In this document: positions 26,975 to 35,820 of the stretch, piece by piece
Layout of the letters: every line of letters starts with the position of its first letter
Numbering within the stretch: position 1 is the first letter of the stretch
Made by a program: the position numbers and the translations under genes
NCBI GenBank assembly: GCA_963792705.1
Contig: CAWBXD010000001.1
Coordinates: forward strand, 186,001 to 250,000
DNA: 64,000 nucleotides
DNA from: JBBQVS01 sp963792705
GTDB taxonomy: Bacteria > Chloroflexota > Ktedonobacteria > Ktedonobacterales > Ktedonobacteraceae
Direction: 5' to 3'
The notes under the pieces: model-generated
What the model saw: only the letters and a program-made list of their open reading frames with translations
Told to the model about the DNA's origin: nothing
Databases searched by the model: none

Positions 26975-27007
26975 GTTTACATGAATTAAGAAATATTTTA
27001 AACTACC

Positions 27008-27037
27008 TTGACAAATTACTCTTTTGTCTGATATCAT
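27008..27037 (+). promoter_or_regulatory. Promoter of the mntR-mntH operon
   Basis: TTGACA at 27008-27013 and TATCAT at 27032-27037 have an 18-base spacer and lie about 45 bp before the regulator start. Autoregulation by the encoded metalloregulator is plausible, but no operator can be assigned with confidence. Confidence 0.5.
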
Positions 27038-27081
27038 AGTTTTAGAGATGTAAAAAATATGATTGTGAAAGATAAAATTTG

Positions 27082-27843
27082 ATGAGGTCTGTTATGTCGC
27101 CTGAACTACACACCTTGCCAATTCGCGCGATTGACTGTTTGAAATTGTGCTATAAAGCGGCAGAACGAAGCGAGTCAATTACTACATCGGTTATGAAGGA
27201 ACGTTTGCAACCGTTAGAGGCAACCGGGCAACTAAGCGACGCCAGCGTGACGCAACTTTTCAAGTGGTTAAGTGAACGTGGTTATGTGCGCTACGTTCCT
27301 TATCATGGTGTGGAGTTGACTGAAATGGGACGTGTGATGGCGGCAGAACTTGTGCGCCGCCATCGTCTGCTGGAACTCTTTCTCGTGCAGACAATGGGCT
27401 TTCCACTCGATGAGGTTGATGCGGAGGCGGAGCAGCTTGAGCACGCCATTTCAGAGGCATTCGTTGATCGTATGGATGCCCTTCTTGGCTATCCAACAGA
27501 AGATCCTCATGGTGACCCCATTCCTAATAAAGCAGGTGGAGTGGTCACGCCTGTAAGCGAACCCCTCTCATCAATTGCGCCTGGACAACAGGTAATCGTG
27601 CAACGGGTCAGCGATGACCAGCCAGACTTGTTGCGTTACCTCGCTGAACTCGGTCTTGTCCCCGGAGCCTTAGTCAAAGTGGAGTCAGTCGCGTCTTATG
27701 GTGGTGTTTATACTATACACATAGGAGAGCAAATTCACGCTGTTGGTGATGCTGTGACACACGCTGTACTTGTGCGTCCTATAACGTCTGACGCTATACA
27801 TAAATCAACCTTGCCCACGACCGCACAAGGAGAACTTTCTTGA
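27082..27843 (+). CDS. mntR: DtxR/MntR family metal-dependent regulator
   Basis: The 253-residue protein has an N-terminal winged helix (TVTQLFKWLSERGYVRYVPYHGVELTEMGRVMA). The DtxR dimerisation and metal-binding domain follows (HRLLELFLVQTMGFPLDEVDAEAEQLEHAISEAFVDRMDALLGYP). A C-terminal FeoA/SH3-like domain starts near LSSIAPGQQVIVQRVSDDQPDLLRYLAELGLVPG. It would repress metal uptake when Mn2+ or Fe2+ is sufficient. The downstream transporter gene overlaps its stop, so the two form one operon. The symbol rests on this pairing. Confidence 0.88.
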   Translation: MRSVMSPELHTLPIRAIDCLKLCYKAAERSESITTSVMKERLQPLEATGQLSDASVTQLFKWLSERGYVRYVPYHGVELTEMGRVMAAELVRRHRLLELFLVQTMGFPLDEVDAEAEQLEHAISEAFVDRMDALLGYPTEDPHGDPIPNKAGGVVTPVSEPLSSIAPGQQVIVQRVSDDQPDLLRYLAELGLVPGALVKVESVASYGGVYTIHIGEQIHAVGDAVTHAVLVRPITSDAIHKSTLPTTAQGELS

Positions 27844-29180
27844 GAATCTATCCACCTGCTTCAATGACATCAGGACTGTCTGATGATGCAAATCCTGAAC
27901 GTTCTTCTGAAAAAAATGGAACGCAAACAGCGGCTCGTGCCGTCCTTGATGGCCGCAAAAAAGGATTGCTCGCTCTGCTCCCATTCTTAGGACCAGCATT
28001 TATTGCTAGCGTTGCCTATATCGATCCAGGAAACTTCGCCACGAATATTCAAGGTGGCAGTGCCTTCGGCTACAATCTGTTATGGGTTATTGTGCTTGCC
28101 AACTTGATGGCAATGTTGCTACAAACAATGTCAGCGAAACTTGGTATTGCGACGGGCCTCAACCTCGCGGAAATGTGTCGCAAAAGGTTTCGCAAGCCAG
28201 TCGTCTATGCAATGTGGATTGTAGCAGAAATTTCGGCAATGGCAACCGATCTAGCAGAATTTTTAGGCGCAAGCCTCGCGCTCAACTTACTATTCGGCAT
28301 TCCCTTACTTGCTGCAACACTTATCGTTGGCGTGGTTACATACCTGATATTGCAATTGGAACGTTACGGTTTCCGTCCACTTGAAGCCGTAATCACAGCC
28401 CTTATTGGCGTGATTGCGCTCTGTTATGTTATTGAAACATTTCTTTCGCATCCAAACTTTGGGCAGATTGGCTATCATGCGGTTGTCCCTTGGCTTGGAG
28501 GTACACAAAGTGTTCTCTTCTCCGTTGGTATTATTGGTGCGACTGTCATGCCGCATGTGATCTACTTACATTCTTCGTTGACACAAAAACGCATTGTTCC
28601 ACGTAGTGAAAAGGAAGCGCGACGTATCTTCAAGTGGGGCATTCCCGATGTGGTGCTTGCAATGGGTGTGGCGGGACTTGTCAATATGGCGATGCTCTAC
28701 ATGGCTGCCGCGACATTTCATGCTCATGGACATACAGATGTTGCCGACATCAACAATGCATATAAGACGCTTACTCCCCTCCTTGGAGGAGCGGCGAGTA
28801 TCATCTTCGCGGTTTCATTGCTTGCCTCCGGTCTCTCTAGCTCTACCGTTGGCACAATGGCAGGTCAGGTTATCATGCAGGGTTTCGTGGGCTTTACCAT
28901 TCCCATCTGGGTACGACGCCTCGTCACTATGATTCCAGCGGTAGCTGTTGCCGCTATTGGCCTCAATCCTACAAGCACTCTTGTCATTAGTCAGGTTATC
29001 CTCAGCTTTGTCTTACCTCTGCCCGTTATCACGCTCGTCATGTTCACAAGCAGACGCGACATTATGGGAACACTCGTCAACAAGTCAATCACCACATGGG
29101 CTGCGATTGCATGTAGTGCTCTCATCCTCAGCCTCAACGTCTGGCTACTATACTCGACCTTTGCATCAATTGTGCATTGA
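27840..29180 (+). CDS. mntH: Nramp-family divalent metal transporter
   Basis: The 446-residue protein has eleven predicted membrane helices. It carries the Nramp signatures DPGNFATNIQGGSAFGYNLLW in TM1 (metal-coordinating Asp and Asn) and MPHVIYLHS in TM6 (metal-binding Met). It imports Mn2+ or other divalent ions with protons. Translation appears to start at TTG 27840, with AAGGAG nine bases upstream, overlapping the mntR stop; an ATG eight codons later is the alternative. Confidence 0.93.
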   Translation: MRIYPPASMTSGLSDDANPERSSEKNGTQTAARAVLDGRKKGLLALLPFLGPAFIASVAYIDPGNFATNIQGGSAFGYNLLWVIVLANLMAMLLQTMSAKLGIATGLNLAEMCRKRFRKPVVYAMWIVAEISAMATDLAEFLGASLALNLLFGIPLLAATLIVGVVTYLILQLERYGFRPLEAVITALIGVIALCYVIETFLSHPNFGQIGYHAVVPWLGGTQSVLFSVGIIGATVMPHVIYLHSSLTQKRIVPRSEKEARRIFKWGIPDVVLAMGVAGLVNMAMLYMAAATFHAHGHTDVADINNAYKTLTPLLGGAASIIFAVSLLASGLSSSTVGTMAGQVIMQGFVGFTIPIWVRRLVTMIPAVAVAAIGLNPTSTLVISQVILSFVLPLPVITLVMFTSRRDIMGTLVNKSITTWAAIACSALILSLNVWLLYSTFASIVH

Positions 29181-29355
29181 TGAACACCTTCGTCCGTAGA
29201 GACCACGTTTATTATCAAGGTCTTGCCTCAGTAAGCCTCAATGCTTGAGTCACCAATATTTTATTGAGATCGTATACCTTAATATATCGAGGGCAGTTTG
29301 ACGTTCGGTATCGATTGAAACAGAAGCATGAGGAAATAGAGAAAGATTACATGAT

Positions 29356-31059
29356 ATGGCTCAACAAACATATACTGTCGGAAACTATTTAGCGAAGCGG
29401 CTCGAGCACATCGGGCTGAAGCACTACTTTATGGTGCCGGGTGACTATAACCTTATGTTGCTTGATCAGCTACTTTGGAACAAGAATATTCAGCAAATCG
29501 CCTGTTGTAACGAATTGAATGCGGCCTATGCTGCTGAAGGCTATGCTCGTGTGAACGGAGCGGGAGCGGTTATTGTCACCTACAATGTAGGTGCCTTTTC
29601 TGCGCTCAATGGAGTCGCGGGTGCCTATGCCGAAAATCTGCCTGTAATCTTTGTTTCTGGTAGTTACAACACGAACGACCCAAATGCAAACCATTATTTG
29701 CATCACACGCTCGGCACCAATAACTACTCCTATCAATACGAAATGATGCAGCACGTCACTTGTGAGGCTGTGCGGATTCTGCATGCTGAAGACGCGCCAT
29801 ACCTGATTGATCGTGCTATCCATGCGGCATTACGTGAGCGTAAACCGGCCTATATCGAGATACCCTGCAATCTAGCAAATCAGCCTTGTAGCGAACCAAC
29901 TCCCTATGAAACACTCAAGCCCTTTGATCGTAGTGATGCAAAGAATCTTGCGGTGGCAGTCGAGGCCGCATCTGCACTCATAAATAGTTCACAAAAGCCT
30001 GTTCTACTTGCAGGGTCACGGTTGCGTCCATTTGGGGCCATTGATGCATTCCGTGAACTTGCGGAAGCTCTTGGATGTGCAGTGGCTGTAATGCCCGATG
30101 CGAAAGGTTTCTTCCCTGAAGAGCACCCGCAGTTCGTGGGAATCTACTGGGGAAGCGTGAGTAGTCCAGGTTGTGATTTTGTTGTGGATGAAGCTGATCT
30201 CATCATTGCTGGTGGTGCTATGTACAATGATTATTCGACTGTAGGTTGGGCAGCACAGCCCCAGCAAGAGCGGACTATTAATGTCGATCCAAGGTATATA
30301 CGTTTGCCAACTGTCGAATTTACCGGAGTTCAACTTGCAGATTTCTTTCAGTCACTAGCAAAGAATGTACATAAGAATAATGCAACGGTGGTTCACTATC
30401 GAAACGAAGCTAAAAACGCTTCAGAAGCATCTCCACAAGCAGAGGATTCAACAGCACGACTCACACGCGTTGAAATGGTTCATCAGATTCAAGATTATCT
30501 GGACGCCAAGACAACTTTGCTTGTAGAAAGTGGTGATGCCTGGTTTAATGGTGAATATATGCGTCTCCCGGATGGAGCACGTTTTGAGATCGAGATGCAA
30601 TGGGGATCAATTGGTTGGTCTGTTGGAGCATCATTTGGTTATGCACTGGGACTCGAACCTGGACGGCGGCTCGTTTCTATGATAGGTGATGGCTCCTTCC
30701 AACTTACCGCGCAAGAAGTCGCGAATATGATTCGCTACGGCCTCAATATCACAATCTTTCTGATCAACAACCATGGCTATGTTATTGAAACCGCAATTCA
30801 CGATGGTCCCTACAACTACTACAAAAATTGGGACTACGCGGCCCTGATGCAGGTGTGGAATGCAGGTGAAGGCCACGGCCTTGGTTTAAAGGCAACAACG
30901 GCTGGTGAATTGGCTGAAGCTATTAATAAGGCAAAAGAACACACGGGCGGGCCGATTTTGATCGAATGCGATATAGCGCACGATGACTTTTCCCCACAAA
31001 TGGGACAGTGGGGCAAGAAGGTTTCCAGTTCCAATTCACGCCCTCCACAGCGTACTTGA
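29356..31059 (+). CDS. pdc: Pyruvate decarboxylase, Zymomonas type
   Basis: The 567-residue thiamine diphosphate enzyme aligns by eye with Zymomonas mobilis Pdc from the first residues (YTVGNYLAKRLEHIGLKHYF) to the end. Catalytic residues are in place: Asp30 (GDYN), Glu53 (NELNAAY), His116-His117 (LHHTLG) and Glu478 (YVIETAIHDGPYN). The ThDP/Mg motif reads GDGSFQLTAQEVANMIRYGLN. It non-oxidatively decarboxylates pyruvate to acetaldehyde. This enzyme is rare in bacteria. An alcohol dehydrogenase gene about 2.8 kb downstream could use the product, though it is on the other strand. Indolepyruvate or phenylpyruvate decarboxylase is a less likely alternative. Confidence 0.9.
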   Translation: MAQQTYTVGNYLAKRLEHIGLKHYFMVPGDYNLMLLDQLLWNKNIQQIACCNELNAAYAAEGYARVNGAGAVIVTYNVGAFSALNGVAGAYAENLPVIFVSGSYNTNDPNANHYLHHTLGTNNYSYQYEMMQHVTCEAVRILHAEDAPYLIDRAIHAALRERKPAYIEIPCNLANQPCSEPTPYETLKPFDRSDAKNLAVAVEAASALINSSQKPVLLAGSRLRPFGAIDAFRELAEALGCAVAVMPDAKGFFPEEHPQFVGIYWGSVSSPGCDFVVDEADLIIAGGAMYNDYSTVGWAAQPQQERTINVDPRYIRLPTVEFTGVQLADFFQSLAKNVHKNNATVVHYRNEAKNASEASPQAEDSTARLTRVEMVHQIQDYLDAKTTLLVESGDAWFNGEYMRLPDGARFEIEMQWGSIGWSVGASFGYALGLEPGRRLVSMIGDGSFQLTAQEVANMIRYGLNITIFLINNHGYVIETAIHDGPYNYYKNWDYAALMQVWNAGEGHGLGLKATTAGELAEAINKAKEHTGGPILIECDIAHDDFSPQMGQWGKKVSSSNSRPPQRT

Positions 31060-31110
31060 TTAGGGAGTCGCAACGGTAATACGAAAATAGACATAGAGGG
31101 AAAAGTTTAT

Positions 31111-31153
31111 AGTGATAGGAAGCTCATCGGTATACCGGAGGCTTCCTATCGCT
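31111..31153. terminator. Imperfect bidirectional hairpin between pdc and SDR
   Basis: The arms AGTGATAGGAAGC...GCTTCCTATCGCT extend inward to TCGGTATACCGG with a few mismatches. The element lies between convergent genes. Confidence 0.6.
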
Positions 31154-31237
31154 GTAATCCTATCAAATGAACGTCTTATTTCAGAGCCATTCTCTTTCAT
31201 ACATTTTAATGAACCAATGTGATCGCGATGCTCAAAA

Positions 31238-32008
31238 TTAGCGTGGTGCCATGCGTATGGAACCATCTAACCTGATAACCTCGCCGTTTAACATCGGATT
31301 CTCGATGATATGCTTCGCCAAGGCTGCGTACTCGCTGGGTTGTCCGAGGCGTGATGGGAAGGGGACCTGCTGACCAAGCGATTGACGTGCTGGTTCCGGC
31401 AATCCTGCCAGTAACGGAGTATCAAAGAGGCCAGGCGCAATCGTCATAACGCGAATACCGCTTCGTGCAAGGTCACGCGCGATGGGCAACGTCATACCGA
31501 CGATACCTCCTTTAGAGGCGGAATAGGCCGCTTGCCCAATTTGACCATCAAAGGCTGCAACCGAGGCGGTGTTAATGATCACACCACGCTCACCGTCGGC
31601 ACCTTCTGGTTGGTTTTCGGCCATTGCTGTCGCCGCGAGACGTATCACATTGAATGTCCCAATCAGGTTGACTGTGATAACCTTTGTAAAGCCTGCGAGA
31701 CTGGCAGGGCCATTTTTTCCTATGACGCGTTCCGCATTGCCGATGCCAGCACAGTTGATTGTGATATGCAAACTTCCGAAGGCGTCAACCGCTGCTTTAA
31801 TCGCGGCCTGTGTGCTCTCTTCGTTCGTAACGTCTGTTCTCACAAATCGTGTTGACCCTCCCAGCTCTTTGGCGAGGTTTTCCCCTAACTCGTTATTCAG
31901 GTCGGCTATGACCACCTTCGCACCCGCTTGTGTCAAGAGTCGCACACAGGCTGCTCCCAAGCCCGACGCACCACCCGAAACGAAAACACCTTTGTTTGTC
32001 AGTTCCAT
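31238..32008 (-). CDS. SDR dehydrogenase, 3-hydroxyacyl-CoA dehydrogenase type 2-like
   Basis: The 256-residue short-chain dehydrogenase has the NAD site VSGGASGLGAACVRLL, VIADLNNELGENLA (Asp after beta-2, so NAD rather than NADP), NCAGIGNAERV and the catalytic SVAAFDGQIGQAAYSASKGG (YxxxK). It closely follows the pattern of type II 3-hydroxyacyl-CoA dehydrogenases (HSD17B10 group), including the C-terminal NPMLNGEVIRLDGSIRMAPR. The ATG at 32008 is chosen because GAAAGGGC lies upstream; the frame opens 18 codons earlier without family similarity. A role in fatty or branched acyl-CoA oxidation is likely. Confidence 0.85.
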   Translation of the reverse strand: MELTNKGVFVSGGASGLGAACVRLLTQAGAKVVIADLNNELGENLAKELGGSTRFVRTDVTNEESTQAAIKAAVDAFGSLHITINCAGIGNAERVIGKNGPASLAGFTKVITVNLIGTFNVIRLAATAMAENQPEGADGERGVIINTASVAAFDGQIGQAAYSASKGGIVGMTLPIARDLARSGIRVMTIAPGLFDTPLLAGLPEPARQSLGQQVPFPSRLGQPSEYAALAKHIIENPMLNGEVIRLDGSIRMAPR

Positions 32009-32314
32009 AAAAATATGTGCCCTTTCTTCCAATGCTTCTTCCCTGTACGCGCATACACGCACAGGAATAGAAATGTACTTTTCCTATGATACGCTTTTGG
32101 TAAGAGATGCCGCTATATTCTTCCCACTGAGATGCAAACATAGTATCCTTGCCTTCTGTAAATCAAATCTTGCCACGTTTAATTAAAGAAGAGTTACTGC
32201 ATAAAAACTTGACTCAATTAGACGAGAACGCTATTATAGCAAAAACAACTATACGGGATACGTGAGTCAGAGAACCGTGTATCTATCTAAAAAAGGAGCA
32301 TCTACAAAAATCCT

Positions 32315-33208
32315 ATGCCAAAGACGACTAAACGAGCCGCGACCAAACGAGCGGCGCAAATAGCGAAGGCTCACTCTACCCAGTTGCCAGAACTTGAGGT
32401 TAAAGAGTCACCAATACGACGCTCTCCCGGCTATAAACCACCTGCACGTGGTATTGCACGTTACCCGTGGGCGACAACCTTCTTAACGTTATTTATTATT
32501 GCTCTCGGCATCTACACACTGTATTTTTACCATGTCGGTCCCTTCGCGCTGGCTAAGCCACCTGTAAAATCAAAAACGCCAGTGACATCGGCCTCGGTGT
32601 GTAACGGTGCCGCTATCCTGAGCAAAATTACGAACACTGCGGCTGCCCCCGATCAGGCGACGTATGATGCAACAAAACATAGCTATGCTCAAGCACCTGC
32701 TACTATTATCGACACCAAAAAGACCTATTGCGCTGGTATCAATACCAATCGCGGTCTTATCGTACTCGAACTCGATCCAAGCCTTGCACCAAAGACTGTG
32801 AACAACTTTGTCTTCCTGGCGCAAAACAAGTTTTTTGATGGTATGGTCTTTCATCGTGTGATTCAAACAGGTACAGGACTACATATCATTCAGACTGGCG
32901 ATCCGTTAGGTAAAGACCTGAACAAGCGCGGCACAGGTGGCCCTGGTTATAAATTTGCCGACGAACCTGTACAAGGTTCATATACCGAAGGCACAATCGC
33001 AATGGCGAATTCTGGTGCAAATACAAATGGAAGTCAGTTTTTCATTTGCACAGGTGATGATACTTCCTTGCCGAAGTCGTATAATCTCTTTGGGCATGTT
33101 GTGCAGGGAATTGATATCGCCAAGAAAATTCAAGGCCCCGGCGACGATGCTACTACAAAAAACGTTGTTCCTGATGTCATGAACCATGTAGTTGTGGTGG
33201 CAGCATAA
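32315..33208 (+). CDS. Membrane-anchored cyclophilin-type peptidyl-prolyl isomerase
   Basis: The 297-residue protein has a basic Lys/Arg-rich N-terminus (~1-55), one membrane helix (about 58-78) and an extracellular cyclophilin domain (from about 145). Motifs are NNFVFLAQNKFFDGMVFHRVIQTG, NKRGTGGPGYKFADE and GSQFFICTGD; the FHRV Arg is catalytic. It would assist folding of exported proteins. A second, cytoplasmic cyclophilin gene follows after 86 bp, probably by duplication. Confidence 0.9.
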   Translation: MPKTTKRAATKRAAQIAKAHSTQLPELEVKESPIRRSPGYKPPARGIARYPWATTFLTLFIIALGIYTLYFYHVGPFALAKPPVKSKTPVTSASVCNGAAILSKITNTAAAPDQATYDATKHSYAQAPATIIDTKKTYCAGINTNRGLIVLELDPSLAPKTVNNFVFLAQNKFFDGMVFHRVIQTGTGLHIIQTGDPLGKDLNKRGTGGPGYKFADEPVQGSYTEGTIAMANSGANTNGSQFFICTGDDTSLPKSYNLFGHVVQGIDIAKKIQGPGDDATTKNVVPDVMNHVVVVAA

Positions 33209-33294
33209 CCCATTGAGAAGTGTTGTAGGGACAACTTAGGTGTTGTCCCGCCAGTGTAACACGTTGTTGCACTTATTATGAGGAGAAAAAATCC

Positions 33295-33807
33295 GTGGCA
33301 AACCAATATAAGTCACAGCCAGAGATGCAGATCGATCCGTCAAAGAAATATACGGCGATCATTCATACCAGCAAAGGTGATATGCAGGTTGAACTCTTTG
33401 CAAAACAGGCCCCAGTGACTGTGAACAACTTCGTCTTCCTTGCTCGTGAGGGTTTTTATAACGGTACCACGTTCCATCGTGTCATCAAAGGCTTCATGGT
33501 TCAAGGTGGCGACCCAACTGGCACAGGCTCCGGCGGTCCTGGTTACAAGTTCCGCGATGAGGCAGGCGCACTCAGTCTCAAGCATGACAAGGTTGGTATC
33601 CTATCAATGGCAAATGCCGGCCCCAACACCAATGGCAGCCAGTTCTTTATTACTTATACTCCAACGCCTCACTTGAACGGCAAACACGGCGTCTTCGGTC
33701 AAGTCACACAAGGCTTAGATGTACTCGATGCCATTCGTGAGCGCGATCCAGGACGTGATCGTCAACCCGGCGACACCATCATCGCCGTTGATATCACCGA
33801 AAGCTAA
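33295..33807 (+). CDS. Cytoplasmic cyclophilin-type peptidyl-prolyl isomerase
   Basis: The 170-residue protein is a minimal cyclophilin: NNFVFLAREGFYNGTTFHRVIKGFMVQGGDPTGTGSGGPGYKF, NTNGSQFFITYTPTPHLNGKHGVFGQV. The catalytic Arg (FHRV) and substrate-binding Gln, Phe and His are present. GTG at 33295 is the start, with AGGAG about ten bases before. The spacer before it carries a small hairpin (GGGACAACTTAGGTGTTGTCCC). Confidence 0.92.
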   Translation: MANQYKSQPEMQIDPSKKYTAIIHTSKGDMQVELFAKQAPVTVNNFVFLAREGFYNGTTFHRVIKGFMVQGGDPTGTGSGGPGYKFRDEAGALSLKHDKVGILSMANAGPNTNGSQFFITYTPTPHLNGKHGVFGQVTQGLDVLDAIRERDPGRDRQPGDTIIAVDITES

Positions 33808-33821
33808 TCTCCTACTTCTGA

Positions 33822-33878
33822 CAATAGAATAAAAGGCATTCTGGCTGCATCGTAGCCAGAATGCCTTTTATTCTATTG
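33822..33878. terminator. 25-bp perfect-stem bidirectional terminator
   Basis: The arms at 33822-33846 and 33854-33878 are exact complements (CAATAGAATAAAAGGCATTC...). The last codons of the convergent alcohol dehydrogenase gene lie inside the right arm. Confidence 0.75.
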
Positions 33879-34974
33879 AACCATTCGGCAAGATAAGTGC
33901 CTTGATGCTTTCCTGACGCTCGGTCGCTTGCAAAGCCTTTGCAGCAGCATCCAGACTGTACTGACCATTGATCATTGATTGCCACGGAAAACGTTCAGCG
34001 TGACGTGCCACCGTCCGTACCGCGCGATAGAGGTGTCCAAGATCACTTCCCCAGCAGCCTCGCACTTGTAAATGAGATCGGTTGAGTTCCGTGTGTGGAT
34101 TAATCATGACCGAGCCATGATCGGTATATTGTCCTACCACAACCAATGTCCCTGCATCGCGTGTGAAACGTAGACCTTCTGCAACCGCTATAGGCACTCC
34201 TGTCGCCTCAATCGTAATATCGGCTCCACGTCCCTGTGTGGCGTCACGCACAAACCGCAACCGCTCCTCCTGATTATGCTCGGCAATATCAATCGTCACG
34301 TCTGCCCCCAGTGCGCGAGCGATAGCTAAACGATGCGCTGGTCCTCCAACGACAATGACCTTACTCGCCCCTTGTAGTTGCGCCAATACAACACTACACA
34401 ACCCAACTGGACCTGCACCTTGTACTACAACTGTATCACCGAACGTCACGTCTCCACGTTGCACAGCATGTAGTGCCGTTGGCAGACCACAGCCACCAGC
34501 CATAAATACTTCAGGTGGTAGTGTCGGCGGCAGCTTCACAATGTGAACTCCGGGTAAAAGTAGAATGCGTTCGCTCCATCCGCCGAGCAAGCCTTCATTC
34601 GCCGAATACGTAATACCATATACCCGTCGTTCAGGGCAGCGTGTAGAAGCTTTTGCCACAAGGCAATACCAGCACTTGCCACAGGTCCGATGAACATCCA
34701 GAAATGTAACAATCTCTCCTACCTGAATATGTTCGCCCTCTACATCCTGTACGTTCCCTTTTACCTGCAAGACGCGTCCAACGCTAACATGACCAGGAAT
34801 AATAGGATATGGTACGCCCTCAAGCCGTCCATGAAAGAGATGTACATCGGTTCCACAAACCTCCGATGCGATAGTCTCTAACAGCACCGACCCATCCTCT
34901 AACACTGGCTCTGCAAATTCGCGCAACTCCGGTGTAACCTCTGGTGCGGAAAACACAACCGCTCGTACTGCCAT
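33868..34974 (-). CDS. Zinc-binding alcohol dehydrogenase
   Basis: The 368-residue medium-chain dehydrogenase carries the catalytic zinc pattern EVCGTDVHLFHGRLEG (Cys) and PGHVSVGRV (His). The structural zinc cluster is HRTCGKCWYCLVAKASTRCPERR. The Rossmann NAD site is VVQGAGPVGLCSVVLAQLQGASKVIVVGG. The ATG at 34974 is preferred over one nine codons upstream, because GGAACGAGGG precedes it. The substrate is unknown; acetaldehyde from the nearby pyruvate decarboxylase is a conceivable one. Confidence 0.88.
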   Translation of the reverse strand: MAVRAVVFSAPEVTPELREFAEPVLEDGSVLLETIASEVCGTDVHLFHGRLEGVPYPIIPGHVSVGRVLQVKGNVQDVEGEHIQVGEIVTFLDVHRTCGKCWYCLVAKASTRCPERRVYGITYSANEGLLGGWSERILLLPGVHIVKLPPTLPPEVFMAGGCGLPTALHAVQRGDVTFGDTVVVQGAGPVGLCSVVLAQLQGASKVIVVGGPAHRLAIARALGADVTIDIAEHNQEERLRFVRDATQGRGADITIEATGVPIAVAEGLRFTRDAGTLVVVGQYTDHGSVMINPHTELNRSHLQVRGCWGSDLGHLYRAVRTVARHAERFPWQSMINGQYSLDAAAKALQATERQESIKALILPNGSIE

Positions 34975-35115
34975 CCCTCGTTCCTTCCTGTCTTTTGTCA
35001 CAATCGTTGAATATCAATCGTACAACACGTAGGATTGTAGGACAAGTTTTTGTGACAGAGGCAAGCCCATTAAGCGTGTATAATATAAGCAGTAAAACGA
35101 AAGAAGGTTTATTTT

Positions 35116-35589
35116 ATGAACGCTATAGATGCTGTAAACACATTTATAACCGCACTCCAGTCGGGCGATATTGAGCTAGCGGCAAATACTATGTCGGACG
35201 ATTTTGTAATGAGTGGGTTTGCGCCCAAGCAACTCGATAAAAACCAATTTCTCTCAACATATAGTAACCTGCTCTCATCCATGCCCGATCTTTCCTTCAA
35301 TATGACGAATGAGCCAAGTGAAGAAAACGGTGTTGTGCAGACCGAGATAGAGATCACTGGTACACAACTCAATCAACTCGCATTACCTGTACTGGGTATT
35401 CAACCTATTGAGCCAACAGGTCTGGCCGTTACCCTTGCACAAACGAAGACAACCTATCATGTCAATAGCGACAATAAAGTAACAAGGATGGAGATGCAAG
35501 CCGTGGCTGGTGGAGGCCTAGAGGGTCTTTTGCAACAAGTTGGCTCAGAGATCCCCCTGGCTCCCAGAGGTGTGAATTTCCGCGAATAG
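35116..35589 (+). CDS. SnoaL/NTF2-like domain protein
   Basis: This 157-residue soluble protein begins AIDAVNTFITALQSGDIELAANTMSDDFVMSG, the first helix pair and strand of the NTF2-like cone fold, with FLSTYSNLLSSMPDLSFNMTNE and long beta strands to the end. The family includes polyketide cyclases, limonene epoxide hydrolase-like enzymes and ligand-binding proteins; the role here is not predictable. A 32-bp perfect-stem palindrome follows. Confidence 0.7.
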   Translation: MNAIDAVNTFITALQSGDIELAANTMSDDFVMSGFAPKQLDKNQFLSTYSNLLSSMPDLSFNMTNEPSEENGVVQTEIEITGTQLNQLALPVLGIQPIEPTGLAVTLAQTKTTYHVNSDNKVTRMEMQAVAGGGLEGLLQQVGSEIPLAPRGVNFRE

Positions 35590-35609
35590 AATTACCATTA
35601 TTGCATTAC

Positions 35610-35680
35610 AGCCAAAAGTGCGATGTATACGCCTGTGTCTTACGCACGAAGACACAGGCGTATACATCGCACTTTTGGCT
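35610..35680. terminator. 32-bp perfect-stem palindrome
   Basis: The arms at 35610-35641 and 35649-35680 are exact complements around a 7-base loop. It follows the NTF2-like gene; the next gene is on the same strand, so it is not needed for convergence. Confidence 0.7.
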
Positions 35681-35820
35681 ATATATAGCTTTACGTGAAT
35701 TTCTGTTGTATCATTAGCTCGAACATACCGTGTGCGTGTTGTTACGCTCCCTCGCTCCGTGTGTAACAATGCGATATTGAGTTCCCACAATAGCTTGTTT
35801 TCTTATAAAAGGATATTCCC

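Noticed and set aside
33218..33246. GTAGGGACAACTTAGGTGTTGTCCC as a family A copy
   Set aside because: It shares only the first bases; the hairpin is short and of different sequence, so it is at most a distant relative.
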